Assembly: GCA_910579155.1 (NCBI GenBank)
Contig: CAJTTS010000034.1
Span: forward strand, 1 to 31,849
Length of the DNA: 31,849 nt
Origin: an uncultured Oscillospiraceae bacterium
Lineage (GTDB): Bacteria > Bacillota_A > Clostridia > Oscillospirales > Oscillospiraceae
Reading direction: 5' to 3'
In this document: positions 1 through 7,758 of the stretch, piece by piece
How the letters are laid out: every line of letters begins with the position of its first letter
How positions within the stretch are numbered: position 1 is the first letter of the stretch
Notes under the pieces: model-generated
Database searches by the model: none
What the model was told of the DNA's origin: nothing
What the model saw: only the letters and a program-made list of their open reading frames with translations
Translations under genes and position numbers: made by a program

Positions 1-93
<93 letters not shown>

Positions 94-168
94 CATTTTT
101 AGAGAGCGGCCATTATCCTTAGAATTTTGCCTGGGTGGCATATCCCAGCTGAAAGAATCCTGTTTGCT

Positions 169-1803
169 TTACTGCGCCATCGGCAGGTCGTAGACCTCTG
201 CCTGGGTCACACTGTCGATGCCGTTTAGGAACTGCTCCACATTGATGGTGAAATCCACCGCTAGCTTGTAGTCCCGGCGGACGGTGACACGCTTGATGAT
301 GTACCCGCAGATCATTTTCTTCGTGGCGGTGTCACTGCTGTCAAAAATCTCAGACCAGGTGGCAATCCGCTCGAACTCCGAACGGAACTCCTCCAGCTTG
401 CTGTTCTCATTGTCCAGCTCCATCGTCAGCTCAGTGACCCTGCGGCTGGTATCCAGCACCCGCTGACGGGTTTCCTCCAGAAGCTCGTTGAGCACTTCCA
501 TGGGCAGTGCGCTTTTACCCTGCACCGCCTTGAGCACCTCGGCCTTGAGGGACTCATAGTCCGTATTCGCCTTGGTGTTTTCCGTCCGGGCCCGCTTCAG
601 GTCGGCCTGGAGCAGCGCCATCTGCTTCTGGCAGGCGTTCCCCACGATCATGTCGCTGGTGGCGCTTTTCATCTTGTCAAAAACTTGATGAAGGATATTT
701 ACTACGATGTCATCCAGGATGTGCATGGTGTACCCCGTCTGGCCGTCGCAGTCGATGCGGTGGCGGGTTTTGTTGTAGCAGACGTAGCGGAAACGCTTCT
801 TCTTCAGCGGCGTCCCATCCGGCTGGCGGTAGACCTTCCCGTTGGTGGTCAGGACCAGCCTGCCGCCGCAGTGCCCACAGAACACGTTGCCCGACAGCAG
901 GGACTGGCCGGTGGTGTTCAGCGGCATCGTCCGGTATTCCTTGTTCTCGTTGGTGCGCTCAGTCATCAGGCTCTGGGCCATGTCGAACAGCTCGGGCTTA
1001 ATGATCTGGAGCTCATCAAAGGGTTCGGAGTAGGTTTCGCCGCTGCGCAGGACACCCTTGTAGAGCGGATTGTGCAGGATAGCTCCGATGGTGGCGTCAT
1101 GCCAGTTTTCGCCCTGGCGGTTGCGGATGCCGTGGTCATTGAGGAAGTGGGCCAGCCGGAATTTGCCGTAGCCGGAGGACACGCACAGGTCGAACATCAT
1201 GCGCACCACCTCGGCCTCCTCATCATCGATGGCCAGACGGTTGACCTCGTGCTTCCGTTTGTTGAAGATACCGCTCTTTTCCAGCTTGTACCCGTAGGGC
1301 GTTTTCCCACCCCGGAACCGTCCCTCCAGCACCATCTGGCTCAGGGCTGTTTTGGTACGGATGGAGGTTTTCTGGCTCTCCCCATCGGCCTGCCAGAAGC
1401 GGATGTAGTTGGTGAGCCGGTCGGTGTGGGATTCGAAGCGCTGTTCTCCCTCGTTGACGCTCCACACACGGATACCCTTTTTCACGAACCACTCCACCAC
1501 GAAGGGGGTTTCATCAGACCTGCGGCCCAGGCGGTCGAACATGAACACCAGCAGAATGTCGAACTTCTTCAGCTCCGCCTTTTCCTTGACGAGCTGCAGC
1601 TTGTCTCGGTCGTCGGCGCTGACCTTGAAGCCAGACACCCCGGTTTCCTGCTCCTCGCCCACAATGATCCAACCCATCTTCTTGGCGAACTCCCGGCAGG
1701 CTTTCCGCTGGACGGGGATGTCGGCCTGGTTCTGATCGTCGTGGTCCACCTGCTTGGTGGTGGACACCCGGTATAAACATTGGACTCTTTCAGCCATTTT
1801 CAT
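169..1803 (-). CDS. Large serine recombinase (TnpX-like site-specific integrase)
   Basis: Catalyses site-specific integration or excision of the element through a serine-DNA intermediate. The N-terminal resolvase domain (about the first 150 residues) carries the catalytic serine in YRVSTTKQ. A Recombinase domain follows, with GGKTPYGY near its start, then a zinc-ribbon type segment (FCGHCGG followed by further Cys residues) and a long charged coiled-coil segment before the C-terminus. The length of about 544 aa is normal for TnpX-type recombinases. The frame is open to a TTG at 1830, but that lies upstream of the ribosome binding site AGAGG; ATG at 1803 or 1797 (MKMAERV) fits better and keeps the catalytic serine at about residue 14. 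Its 3' end faces the tRNA fragment and dyad at 1-93, and a tnpW-like gene lies upstream on the same strand, so this is an integration module. Confidence 0.93.
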   Translation of the reverse strand: MKMAERVQCLYRVSTTKQVDHDDQNQADIPVQRKACREFAKKMGWIIVGEEQETGVSGFKVSADDRDKLQLVKEKAELKKFDILLVFMFDRLGRRSDETPFVVEWFVKKGIRVWSVNEGEQRFESHTDRLTNYIRFWQADGESQKTSIRTKTALSQMVLEGRFRGGKTPYGYKLEKSGIFNKRKHEVNRLAIDDEEAEVVRMMFDLCVSSGYGKFRLAHFLNDHGIRNRQGENWHDATIGAILHNPLYKGVLRSGETYSEPFDELQIIKPELFDMAQSLMTERTNENKEYRTMPLNTTGQSLLSGNVFCGHCGGRLVLTTNGKVYRQPDGTPLKKKRFRYVCYNKTRHRIDCDGQTGYTMHILDDIVVNILHQVFDKMKSATSDMIVGNACQKQMALLQADLKRARTENTKANTDYESLKAEVLKAVQGKSALPMEVLNELLEETRQRVLDTSRRVTELTMELDNENSKLEEFRSEFERIATWSEIFDSSDTATKKMICGYIIKRVTVRRDYKLAVDFTINVEQFLNGIDSVTQAEVYDLPMAQ

Positions 1804-1828
1804 CTTTCCTCTCTGTTCATTGATTCGC

Positions 1829-1918
1829 AATGTGAGAGGTCAGACGATTGATCCCTATTCAGTTGTCGAGGTGCGGTGGCTTCGCTATGGCCATTATCTC
1901 ACATTACGGCCTGAATAG
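1829..1918. repeat. Interleaved inverted repeats upstream of the recombinase gene
   Basis: AATGTGAGA (1829-1837) is complementary to TCTCACATT (1897-1905), and CTATTCAG (1855-1862) to CTGAATAG (1911-1918). The two pairs interleave (A-B-A'-B'), so both can form together only as a pseudoknot, or they form alternative hairpins. They occupy the gap between the TnpW-like gene and the recombinase and could be protein-binding arms or a leader structure controlling recombinase expression. Function is not shown by the sequence. Confidence 0.4.
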
Positions 1919-1947
1919 CTACTGAAATAACCAGGAAAACGAAAGAA

Positions 1948-2103
1948 TTATTCCTTCGCCGCCAGATAGGTCCCCAGGAGCGCCTGCTTGATCTTGACCA
2001 CGATCTGGGTGTTGGGTTCGTCCGAAAAATGGAGGGCCACCTCCCGGCCCTCCACGATCATGGTCATACTGGATTTTTTTCTGCTGTTCACTGCTCTTTC
2101 CAT
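1948..2103 (-). CDS. TnpW-like small transposon protein, 51 aa
   Basis: A small gene starting MERAVNSRKK with a strong ribosome binding site GGGGAGG seven bases before ATG at 2103, ending TAA at 1948. The protein is 51 aa, basic at its N-terminus, with a predicted beta-rich centre (MTMIVEGREVALHF) and a short C-terminal helix (QALLGTYLAAKE). Size, pattern and the position directly upstream of a TnpX-like recombinase match the TnpW family of clostridial mobilizable transposons (Tn4451 type), whose role is not established. A longer overlapping frame (1919-2155) exists, but it has no matching ribosome binding site and a compositionally poor sequence. Family assignment rests on recollection of the family pattern, not on a search. 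Confidence 0.6.
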   Translation of the reverse strand: MERAVNSRKKSSMTMIVEGREVALHFSDEPNTQIVVKIKQALLGTYLAAKE

Positions 2104-2122
2104 ATTCAAACCTCCCCAATAG

Positions 2123-2163
2123 AAAGAGAGTCGGGTACGTTGTCAACGCACCCAACTCTCTTT
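2123..2163 (-). terminator. Hairpin downstream of the Rpn-type gene
   Basis: Positions 2123-2136 pair with 2150-2163 over 14 bp with a single mismatch/wobble, leaving a 13-nt loop. It lies nine bases past the stop codon of the minus-strand gene at 2172-3077. On the minus strand the stem ends in CTCTTTCT, a weak U-tract, so it may be an inefficient terminator or a processing/stability hairpin. Confidence 0.5.
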
Positions 2164-2171
2164 GTCAGAAA

Positions 2172-3077
2172 TTAATTTTCTTTGCGTAGGCTCTCTATTT
2201 CATCATGGCTAAGTCCGGTGAGTTTCGCTATGTCAGCCACCGACATTTTCATTTGCAGGGCGTTTCGGGCAATTTCAATTCTACTTTTGCGTTCTCCTCT
2301 GCGCTCACCCCTGTCCTCAGCAGTAGCCAAGTTCGATTGCATATCGGTCTGGTACATCCTGCGGCTGCGGAACACCGCCCGTTCCCGTTCATCCTGGCTG
2401 ATGCTCATCAACAGGTTTCCGGCCATTTGCAGCACCTCCTTCGACGCTATGACCTCATTTACTGTTTCCCGGTAGGTGGGTTCGCTGGCGTACTGAAAGA
2501 ACACAGCCCATTTCTCCAGATCCGTCATATCATCCACGGACTTCTCCATGATCTCCTGGAGCTTGCTCAGTTCCACATACACAACATGGATGGCGTCTGA
2601 CAGCAGCTCATTGTCCTCATCATGCCGCAAGGAGAAGGAATTGACGTACTGCGTCCGCTCCGGGAACACCGTATAGGAGCAGAATGTCACCTGATACGTC
2701 CGGGCCAGCCTGTCGTATCTCCGCACACCTTTGGATGGCTGAGAGGAGTGGAGATCGCACAGATAGTATATGCTTTTGCCCTTCAGGTTCTGATGCTTCC
2801 CGTCCGAGTCCTCCTGGATACGGCTGGCCTGCATCTCCAAGTCGATCTGGGTCCCGTCGTCGATACGGCAGTTCACATCAAGCCGCTCGGCCTTTTCGTG
2901 CGTATCATCGGGAGGTATCTCGCTGTTGCGGACCTCAACATCGACCACAGGGCGTTTGATGATAGAGGAAACCAGGTCGATCAATACAGGCTTGGCCTCC
3001 TGCTTGGTCAGGATCAGCTTGAACACCCGGTCATCGGACGGCGGCAGGATATCCGCCCCCATCGGCAGTAATCCCAT
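2172..3077 (-). CDS. Rpn family / PD-(D/E)XK nuclease-family putative transposase
   Basis: A 301-aa protein of the Rpn / PD-(D/E)XK transposase-like family, proposed to act as DNA nucleases promoting recombination. The N-terminal half has the family signature: PPSDDRVFKLIL near residues 12-23, then ERLDVNC (Asp67) and IDLEMQ (Glu81-x-Gln83), which form the D...E-x-Q nuclease core. The C-terminus has a charged GERRGER segment followed by a short HTH-like end (MSVADIAKLTGLSHDEIESL), usual for these proteins. The start ATG at 3077 is chosen because GGAGGT lies eight bases upstream; the frame stays open upstream to 3242 without support. It is transcribed in the same direction as the tnpW-like gene and is followed by a hairpin. 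Its target in this element is unknown. Confidence 0.85.
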   Translation of the reverse strand: MGLLPMGADILPPSDDRVFKLILTKQEAKPVLIDLVSSIIKRPVVDVEVRNSEIPPDDTHEKAERLDVNCRIDDGTQIDLEMQASRIQEDSDGKHQNLKGKSIYYLCDLHSSQPSKGVRRYDRLARTYQVTFCSYTVFPERTQYVNSFSLRHDEDNELLSDAIHVVYVELSKLQEIMEKSVDDMTDLEKWAVFFQYASEPTYRETVNEVIASKEVLQMAGNLLMSISQDERERAVFRSRRMYQTDMQSNLATAEDRGERRGERKSRIEIARNALQMKMSVADIAKLTGLSHDEIESLRKEN

Positions 3078-3262
3078 CAGACAGCACCTCCAATCGAATC
3101 TGTTCTTTATGTTCAGTATATCATGTTTCCGCGAGTATTTCCACAAAAATTTTCTGGGACGCGCCGTGTTTCCCATCCTCCGAACAATTGCGAAAGCTTT
3201 TTGGCTATACTGGCCCCAGGATCGTAAGGGCAGGGGGTACACGCAAGCATATCAAGTGTGTC

Positions 3263-3922
3263 TCAGAACATCATGGAGATTTGACCGTCTAACTGCTCCA
3301 CAGGATGCCGATAGCTATTTTTCAGTTCTTTTGCTGTGGCGGTCCGGATGCCTGGCCCACAGTCTGTTTCCGCTGTGACCATGCGGCCTTGCTGGAGCAG
3401 CTGGTCAATCAGCTCTGACATGAACCGGATGCCAACGCTGTTACATCGGTCCTTGTCACACAGGCGGCATATCTCAAACTGCTGGGCGACGCGGGCCGCG
3501 ACAGGGTCCACGATATAGCGGTCTGTGCGCTTTGTCCGGCAGTTTTCCAGAATGAAATCGGTGATCTCATCCCGCTTTGCTTCCAGCGCGGCCCGGTATT
3601 CTTCGTCACTTATATCCGTGTACTCCTCGTAATAGTCCACATGATAGCACCGAAAGGTCTTTGCTGTGGAAAAGTGCTCCACCAGGGATGGGACCTCAGC
3701 TACCTCCACGACGCCGCTGAAGCTGGTGGGATGCAGATAGAGGTCCTGCTGGTCCTTGGTGACCGTGTCGCAGACTCCGTTTGTTCCCCTATGGATCGTC
3801 CAGCCTAACGTTTGGAATATTCGGCGGCTCTCCGCCTTGAATGCGTTCCGCTCCTTATTACTGAGCCAATTGCGGTCATAGCCATTGCAACTGATATGAA
3901 GATAGGTCATTTGATGCGGCAT
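3263..3922 (-). CDS. Hypothetical protein, 219 aa
   Basis: I do not recognise this family. The start ATG at 3922 is supported by AAGGGGG seven bases upstream. The protein is soluble with no signal peptide or membrane segment. It has a conserved-looking N-terminal part (SCNGYDRNWLSNKERNAF), a YYEEY / DISDEEYRAALEAKRDEI acidic helical middle, and a cysteine-containing segment CRLCDKDRC (residues about 155-163) that might bind a metal. It lies between the Rpn-type gene on the same strand and the divergent DUF2325 gene, so it probably belongs to the accessory load of the same element. A DNA-binding or nuclease-associated role is possible but not shown. Confidence 0.7.
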   Translation of the reverse strand: MPHQMTYLHISCNGYDRNWLSNKERNAFKAESRRIFQTLGWTIHRGTNGVCDTVTKDQQDLYLHPTSFSGVVEVAEVPSLVEHFSTAKTFRCYHVDYYEEYTDISDEEYRAALEAKRDEITDFILENCRTKRTDRYIVDPVAARVAQQFEICRLCDKDRCNSVGIRFMSELIDQLLQQGRMVTAETDCGPGIRTATAKELKNSYRHPVEQLDGQISMMF

Positions 3923-3954
3923 CCAATCGCCCCCTTAATGATTGCTATTGTGGT

Positions 3955-5958
3955 ATGGTCCCTATTGCTTCGGTGTCAGGCCATTCTTGGAGTCATTCCC
4001 GTCTTTTTCAGAGCTTGCCCCAACGATACCAGCTTTTCGGGCAGGAAGCTATCACGATATCCGACAAATATGGGCTGCGGAAACCGGCCGGAGAGCCCAT
4101 CCACGGCTCTGCTATGTCAGATGAAGAGAATAGGCTGATCGAAGCGGAGTTTTCCGCCTTTCGGGATGCTCGGAGCAGCAAGGCCAGAAGGATGCCCAGG
4201 GTGACTCCGGCCATGGCCCGGACCCATCAGAGCGCCGCCCAAGCCATCCTGCCGTACCTTTTCCAATATTACGATGGGCGGTTTGAGCGGTCTACCGTCA
4301 TCAAAGTGGTGTCCACGACGGCGGCGGTGCCGGACGATCTGCCGGGGCACATTGCCAGACAGTCGGAGTTTTTGATGGGCGCCGCGCTGTGGCTGCTGGA
4401 CTATCTGGAGGATGCCTGTGACGATCCGGATGAGTATCTGGATCTGCTGCCCGTGGGCCCAAGCGAAGACTTGGAGTACGATATGCACTGCGCGGATGAC
4501 CTGCTCCATGACCGGACGACCATCCTGCGCATAGCCACCCTGCTGGATGAGCGGGGAAATGCCTGTCGGCGGCAGTTCCGCCGTCTGCTGGACCTGATCG
4601 ACGATGAAACCGCGGCGCGGCTGCGCCAGTCGTTCAAAGGCGCTCTTTTGGATTACATCAGTCGGGCGGCAGAAATACACGACCGGCTCAAGCCGGTCAC
4701 GCAGGGGTTTCCATCCACGATGGAGGAGCTGGGCAGACAACGGCTGGGGATGCTGAGCAAACGGGACGAGCTGCCGGAGATTTATTTCCTATTGCTGGCC
4801 CCTGACTTGATCTGCCATCCGCAGTCCAAAATACGGGAGGAGCTCCGATCCCAAAAGGCAGCGGAACTGCTGGCGGGATATGGGGTCAGCGATCCCTACG
4901 AGCTGTGCGCGGCCTATTTCCTGCTGGAGCGGGAGGGGGACGCGCTGGTCAATTTGAATGTCTTGACCGGCATCGTTATGATCTGCGCCCTCCGTCATCT
5001 GCCCTGGGCCCAGGATGATTTCGGAGCGAGGGCGGGGCTGTTTGAAAAGGGCAAGCCAGACTACTGTCTGCGGTATGAATACAGCGAGGGACCCACGGCG
5101 AGTGGGGAGGACCCGCTGGATTTTGAGTGGCGGCTCTCCGAGGCGCAGCTGTTCTTCCTGGCAACCGGGATCATCCTGCCCCGTGACCGGATGCCGTCGG
5201 ACAAGCTGATCCGCTGGTTCATGCGGCAGGGAGTGGAAGAGCGGAGGGCCCATGAGCTGGCCTGGGCGGCGTTCATAGCCTATTTCACCGAGAGCGGGGA
5301 GAGCGGCTGGGAGGACATAGACCTCTTTGGGGATGATGAGGAGGACGAAGAGCCGATTTCAGAGGGATCAGTCCAGGATGGGCCAACGGAGTCCAGCGGG
5401 GCGGCTGTGGCCCTGCCTGACAGTGGCGCCTTGGCGGAACAAAACGAGGCGCTGGCCCGTCAGGTGAAAGAGCTGCGGGGGGCGCTCCATGAGTCGGAGC
5501 GCACGTCCAGCCGTCTGCGGGAGCAGCTTCGGGAATCGGAGCGAAAATGGGAGGCGGACCGCTCGGAGCTGGCCCAGCTCCGGGAGACGCTCTACCGTCT
5601 GCGGGCCGAGGAGGACGCGGAGGACGGGGACAGCGCGCCGATGGTGGAGCTGCCCTGGCAGGTGAAGCGGCGGGTGGTGGTGTATGGCGGCCACGACAGC
5701 TGGCGCAAGGTGGTCAAGCCTCTGCTGCCCGGGGCCCGGTTCTATGACCGGGAGGAGCTGACGGACCTGAACACTGTCCGGGGCGCGGATGTGGTGTGGC
5801 TCCAGGTCAACGCCATGTCCCACAAATACTATTACAGGATCATTGACGCCGCCCGGAAGCACGGCATCCCGGTGCGGTATTTCGGCTCGGCCAGCGCGAA
5901 GAAGTGCGCCGTCCAGCTGTCGCTGGACGAGCTGGCGGCGGAGCGTAAGGAAGTTTAA
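3955..5958 (+). CDS. DUF2325 domain protein with central coiled coil
   Basis: A large cytoplasmic protein of up to 667 aa with three parts. The N-terminal two thirds are helical and of unknown function. A very acidic stretch (GDDEEDEEP, about residue 455) leads into a coiled coil at about residues 492-558 rich in Glu, Arg and Leu. The last 95 residues are a DUF2325-type Rossmann-like domain, with VYGGHDSWRKVVKPLLPG at its start and VNAMSHKYYYRI followed by KHGIPVRYF near its end. The biochemical role of DUF2325 is not known. The start is uncertain: 3955 has no ribosome binding site and leaves only 32 bp to the divergent neighbour. Coding-like third-position bias appears only from about 4030, and ATG 4114 (MSDEENRL) is an alternative giving 614 aa. 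It ends before a strong terminator. Confidence 0.8.
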   Translation: MVPIASVSGHSWSHSRLFQSLPQRYQLFGQEAITISDKYGLRKPAGEPIHGSAMSDEENRLIEAEFSAFRDARSSKARRMPRVTPAMARTHQSAAQAILPYLFQYYDGRFERSTVIKVVSTTAAVPDDLPGHIARQSEFLMGAALWLLDYLEDACDDPDEYLDLLPVGPSEDLEYDMHCADDLLHDRTTILRIATLLDERGNACRRQFRRLLDLIDDETAARLRQSFKGALLDYISRAAEIHDRLKPVTQGFPSTMEELGRQRLGMLSKRDELPEIYFLLLAPDLICHPQSKIREELRSQKAAELLAGYGVSDPYELCAAYFLLEREGDALVNLNVLTGIVMICALRHLPWAQDDFGARAGLFEKGKPDYCLRYEYSEGPTASGEDPLDFEWRLSEAQLFFLATGIILPRDRMPSDKLIRWFMRQGVEERRAHELAWAAFIAYFTESGESGWEDIDLFGDDEEDEEPISEGSVQDGPTESSGAAVALPDSGALAEQNEALARQVKELRGALHESERTSSRLREQLRESERKWEADRSELAQLRETLYRLRAEEDAEDGDSAPMVELPWQVKRRVVVYGGHDSWRKVVKPLLPGARFYDREELTDLNTVRGADVVWLQVNAMSHKYYYRIIDAARKHGIPVRYFGSASAKKCAVQLSLDELAAERKEV

Positions 5959-6067
5959 CGCTTTTGTAACATCCTCGCTCGAAGTTTTGTAATGAAATCC
6001 AGATACTATAAAACTCGCAAGAGATGCCTTTTCTTTTTCATTCTTCATTCTATCCTCCATCCTCATG

Positions 6068-6100
6068 GAACCGAAGCGGAAACGCTTCGGTTCGCTTTTT
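6068..6100 (+). terminator. Rho-independent terminator after the DUF2325 gene
   Basis: Perfect 11-bp stem GAACCGAAGCG (6068-6078) / CGCTTCGGTTC (6083-6093) with a GAAA tetraloop, followed by GCTTTTT. It lies 110 bp after the DUF2325 stop codon on the same strand. Confidence 0.85.
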
Positions 6101-6107
6101 ATGGGAA

Positions 6108-6141
6108 GGGGCCTCCCCATTCAGGAAAGGCCCCGCAATTT
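6108..6141 (+). terminator. Second weaker hairpin with U-tract
   Basis: GGGGCCT (6108-6114) pairs with AGGCCCC (6128-6134) and is followed by GCAATTTTT. The short stem and 13-nt loop make it a possible back-up terminator for the same transcript. Confidence 0.4.
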
Positions 6142-6224
6142 TTATCAACTCTGGAAGTCCCGGTACCGCACGAAACGAAGTGACGGGTTCAAAACTGAAT
6201 GATTTGCAGGTGTTTGATAACACA

Positions 6225-6261
6225 AAAACAGGGGCTGTCTGATTTAGGGTCAGACAGCCCC
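6225..6261 (-). terminator. Minus-strand terminator downstream of the sigma-like gene region
   Basis: A perfect 12-bp stem GGGGCTGTCTGA (6231-6242) / TCAGACAGCCCC (6250-6261). On the minus strand it is followed by TGTTTTTGTG, a U-tract. It would end minus-strand transcripts coming from the sigma-like gene at 6702-7247 and any short gene after it. Confidence 0.65.
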
Positions 6262-6701
6262 CGTGGCTTCTGTTATCAAGGTCTTGCTCGAAAGACGTTG
6301 TCTTACTGCCTTTCGTTCACCTGTATTCGACACTACTTCCCCAGGTGGTGGGCGACAGACTGAAACCGCGCAGAATGCGCGTCACGGGAATCTCACCCCT
6401 CCGAGGATCTCTCCGAGCTGCCCCATGAAAATGGCTGGACAGGAGTATCATTATTGCCTGACGGGGTCGTTGCGAAACAGCTTGTCCTGCTGTTTTGTGG
6501 ACGGATGGGTACCGCTCGCCGCCTTACATTGGCCGTCTTTTATGCGGAAACCGCACAGGCGGGTCTTGGCGCATCCTCCAGCGTCGCTCTGCGCTTGCTG
6601 GCGCTCCGTCAGGGAACGTATTTCAGTCGCCGGATGTGACCGGGCTGGCCCGGTGTTTTTCAAGGTGCGGAGAGAAGCAGCCTATATTGCCCCTCTAATA
6701 G
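6262..6701. other. Low-confidence gene-poor stretch between terminator and sigma-like gene
   Basis: About 440 bp. The only candidate is a minus-strand 70-codon frame at 6451-6663 that would start at TTG (residues KNTGPARSHPATEI) and end TAA. It is rich in Cys, Arg and Gln, has no ribosome binding site, and is described separately. Positions 6262-6450 show no supported gene or strong hairpin on either strand. Confidence 0.4.
6451..6663 (-). CDS. Possible small ORF, 70 aa, function unknown
   Basis: This frame begins at TTG 6663 directly downstream of the sigma-like gene and runs 70 codons with a plausible codon pattern. The product is basic and hydrophilic (SLTERQQAQSDAGGCAKTRL) and contains two cysteines. 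There is no ribosome binding site and no ATG, and both strands are open over much of this stretch, so it may not be expressed. If real, it would be cotranscribed with the sigma-like gene and ended by the terminator at 6225-6261. Confidence 0.3.
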   Translation of the reverse strand: MKNTGPARSHPATEIRSLTERQQAQSDAGGCAKTRLCGFRIKDGQCKAASGTHPSTKQQDKLFRNDPVRQ

Positions 6702-7247
6702 TCATTGGGGACTTTTTTCGAATTTAACAACCAAAAATTTTAACTGCTTTAAAATTTTTTCTTTGCGCTTGTGAACCGCTTGCTGAGTAATACCGATTTC
6801 AATCGCAAATTCGTGTTCAGTTTTTCTGGAATCAGCAAGATATATGGAATAAATTAAGTAAAAACTTTGGCTGTCCAATTGATGAAGTGCTGATGTAAGC
6901 GCGTCCTGCCGAATATTCCTCATAGCACTAAGTTCCACATTGACGGAAGTATCAGCCACCAGTTCTTCTCCGTTCACGTTCTCTTGAGCAATGTCGCTAT
7001 ATAGAGAGAGGGTGTTCCATCCATTTTCGTGCTGCCGCAAGTATCCGCTGTGTTCCTCATCACAAAGCCAATCAAGGTATTGATCCCTTGATGCTTCGAT
7101 TACCAAGTCATCCCATTTGATAAAATAACGTCCTCTTGCTTCAGGAGAAATAATAAAGCGATAGAATTCTTTGCCACTCATCATGATCCAATTACTATTG
7201 GGATTTTGGTCATAAGGTTCCACTTTCCTAAAAAATTGTCGTGCCAT
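6702..7247 (-). CDS. Sigma-70 region 4-like HTH protein of mobile element
   Basis: A 181-aa protein. ATG 7247 (MARQFFRKVEP) has an ideal AGGAGGT seven bases upstream. The first 100 residues are of unknown type with many aromatic residues (YFIKWDDLVIEASRDQYLDW). The C-terminal 65 residues resemble sigma factor region 4: a helical segment QDALTSALHQLDSQSFYLIY, then an HTH, EFAIEIGITQQAVHKRKEK, at about residues 145-164. Proteins of this kind are common in clostridial conjugative or mobilizable elements and are thought to control element genes. No region 2 (core-binding, -10 recognition) is apparent, so it may be a DNA-binding regulator and not a true sigma factor. The leader upstream is structured. 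Confidence 0.75.
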   Translation of the reverse strand: MARQFFRKVEPYDQNPNSNWIMMSGKEFYRFIISPEARGRYFIKWDDLVIEASRDQYLDWLCDEEHSGYLRQHENGWNTLSLYSDIAQENVNGEELVADTSVNVELSAMRNIRQDALTSALHQLDSQSFYLIYSIYLADSRKTEHEFAIEIGITQQAVHKRKEKILKQLKFLVVKFEKSPQ

Positions 7248-7254
7248 TTGGCAG

Positions 7255-7300
7255 ACCTCCTGTTCTTCTGAAATTGGGGCAAAACCCTTGATTTCAGAAG
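7255..7300 (-). promoter_or_regulatory. Leader hairpin next to the ribosome binding site of the sigma-like gene
   Basis: CTTCTGAAAT (7265-7274) and ATTTCAGAAG (7291-7300) form a perfect 10-bp stem with a 16-nt loop. On the minus strand the stem ends three bases before the AGGAGGT ribosome binding site (7255-7261), so its formation could affect access to that site. Confidence 0.45.
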
Positions 7301-7758
7301 CGGAGGCCCTCGACAGCGAGGCAAAAAAACTCGACACCATGCGAGACGACCCGACAAAAAAATATGTCGGACGGTGTCAAACGGTGTCGAATTTAGAAAG
7401 GCCGCAAACACCCGATATGTTTGCGGCCTTTCTTCAAAAAAAGTAATTAAGTTGTTGAATTCAGTGGTTCTAAAAGATCCCACTGGCGGCGGTACAGATA
7501 GTGAATTTTGTCTGACCGCTGGTAAATCTTTGTAAAACAGCAACACATACAGCGTGTTGGGCAAGCGGTGGAGGCGGGGGACTCTCTATCTCTCCGCACT
7601 CAATCAAGGCGAGATGCACATCGCCTCGACCCGTGGCCTTGCGGCTGGATCGCGCCACCGATCCAACTTAACGACAGGGTGCATCATGTAAAGCAACGGA
7701 CTCGGTACAAAAGTTGAAAAAGGGCTATAGATTGATTATGTCAAGCTATTTACGTCAC
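7301..7758. other. Intergenic stretch between SLH gene and sigma-like gene
   Basis: At 7330-7390 there are one GACACC and two GGTGTC hexamers, the latter as an ACGGTGTC tandem, plus a CCGACA/TGTCGG hairpin around an A-run. These lie where the promoter of the minus-strand sigma-like gene should be and may be regulator sites. A strong hairpin at 7397-7431 follows. From 7470 to 7700 the minus strand has a coding-like stretch split over two frames: a 27-codon frame from ATG 7689 (MMHPVVKLDRW) stopping near 7608, and a second open frame 7470-7658. This could be a frameshifted small gene, but I cannot identify it. Confidence 0.35.
7397..7431 (-). terminator. Terminator downstream of the SLH protein gene
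   Basis: A perfect 14-bp stem, AAAGGCCGCAAACA (7397-7410) with 7418-7431, and a 7-nt loop. On the minus strand the stem itself ends in CCTTTCT. It lies about 330 bp downstream of the SLH gene stop and insulates the sigma-like gene from it. Confidence 0.65.

Noticed and set aside
685..1776. Long plus-strand frame (363 codons) opposite the serine recombinase
   Set aside because: It is antisense to a clearly recognisable recombinase, has no ribosome binding site, and its product is an artefact-like mixture of His, Val, Gly and Leu.
1919..2155. 78-codon minus-strand frame
   Set aside because: It overlaps the TnpW-like gene in another frame. It has a Pro/Gly-rich product and no ribosome binding site, while the overlapping 51-codon gene has a very good one.
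3263..5958. Interpretation of the Rpn-unknown-DUF2325 set as a proven defence system
   Set aside because: No toxin, nuclease-effector or sensor domain that is established in defence can be seen apart from the Rpn-type protein. Association alone does not support the claim.
5368..6120. 250-codon minus-strand frame opposite the DUF2325 C-terminus
   Set aside because: Antisense to the coiled coil and DUF2325 domain. The product lacks domain character, and the frame crosses the strong plus-strand terminator.
7470..7689. Possible frameshifted small gene on the minus strand
   Set aside because: Two frames show coding-like composition (MMHPVVKLDRW and LIECGEIES), but I cannot identify a family and there is no ribosome binding site, so it is not listed as a gene.
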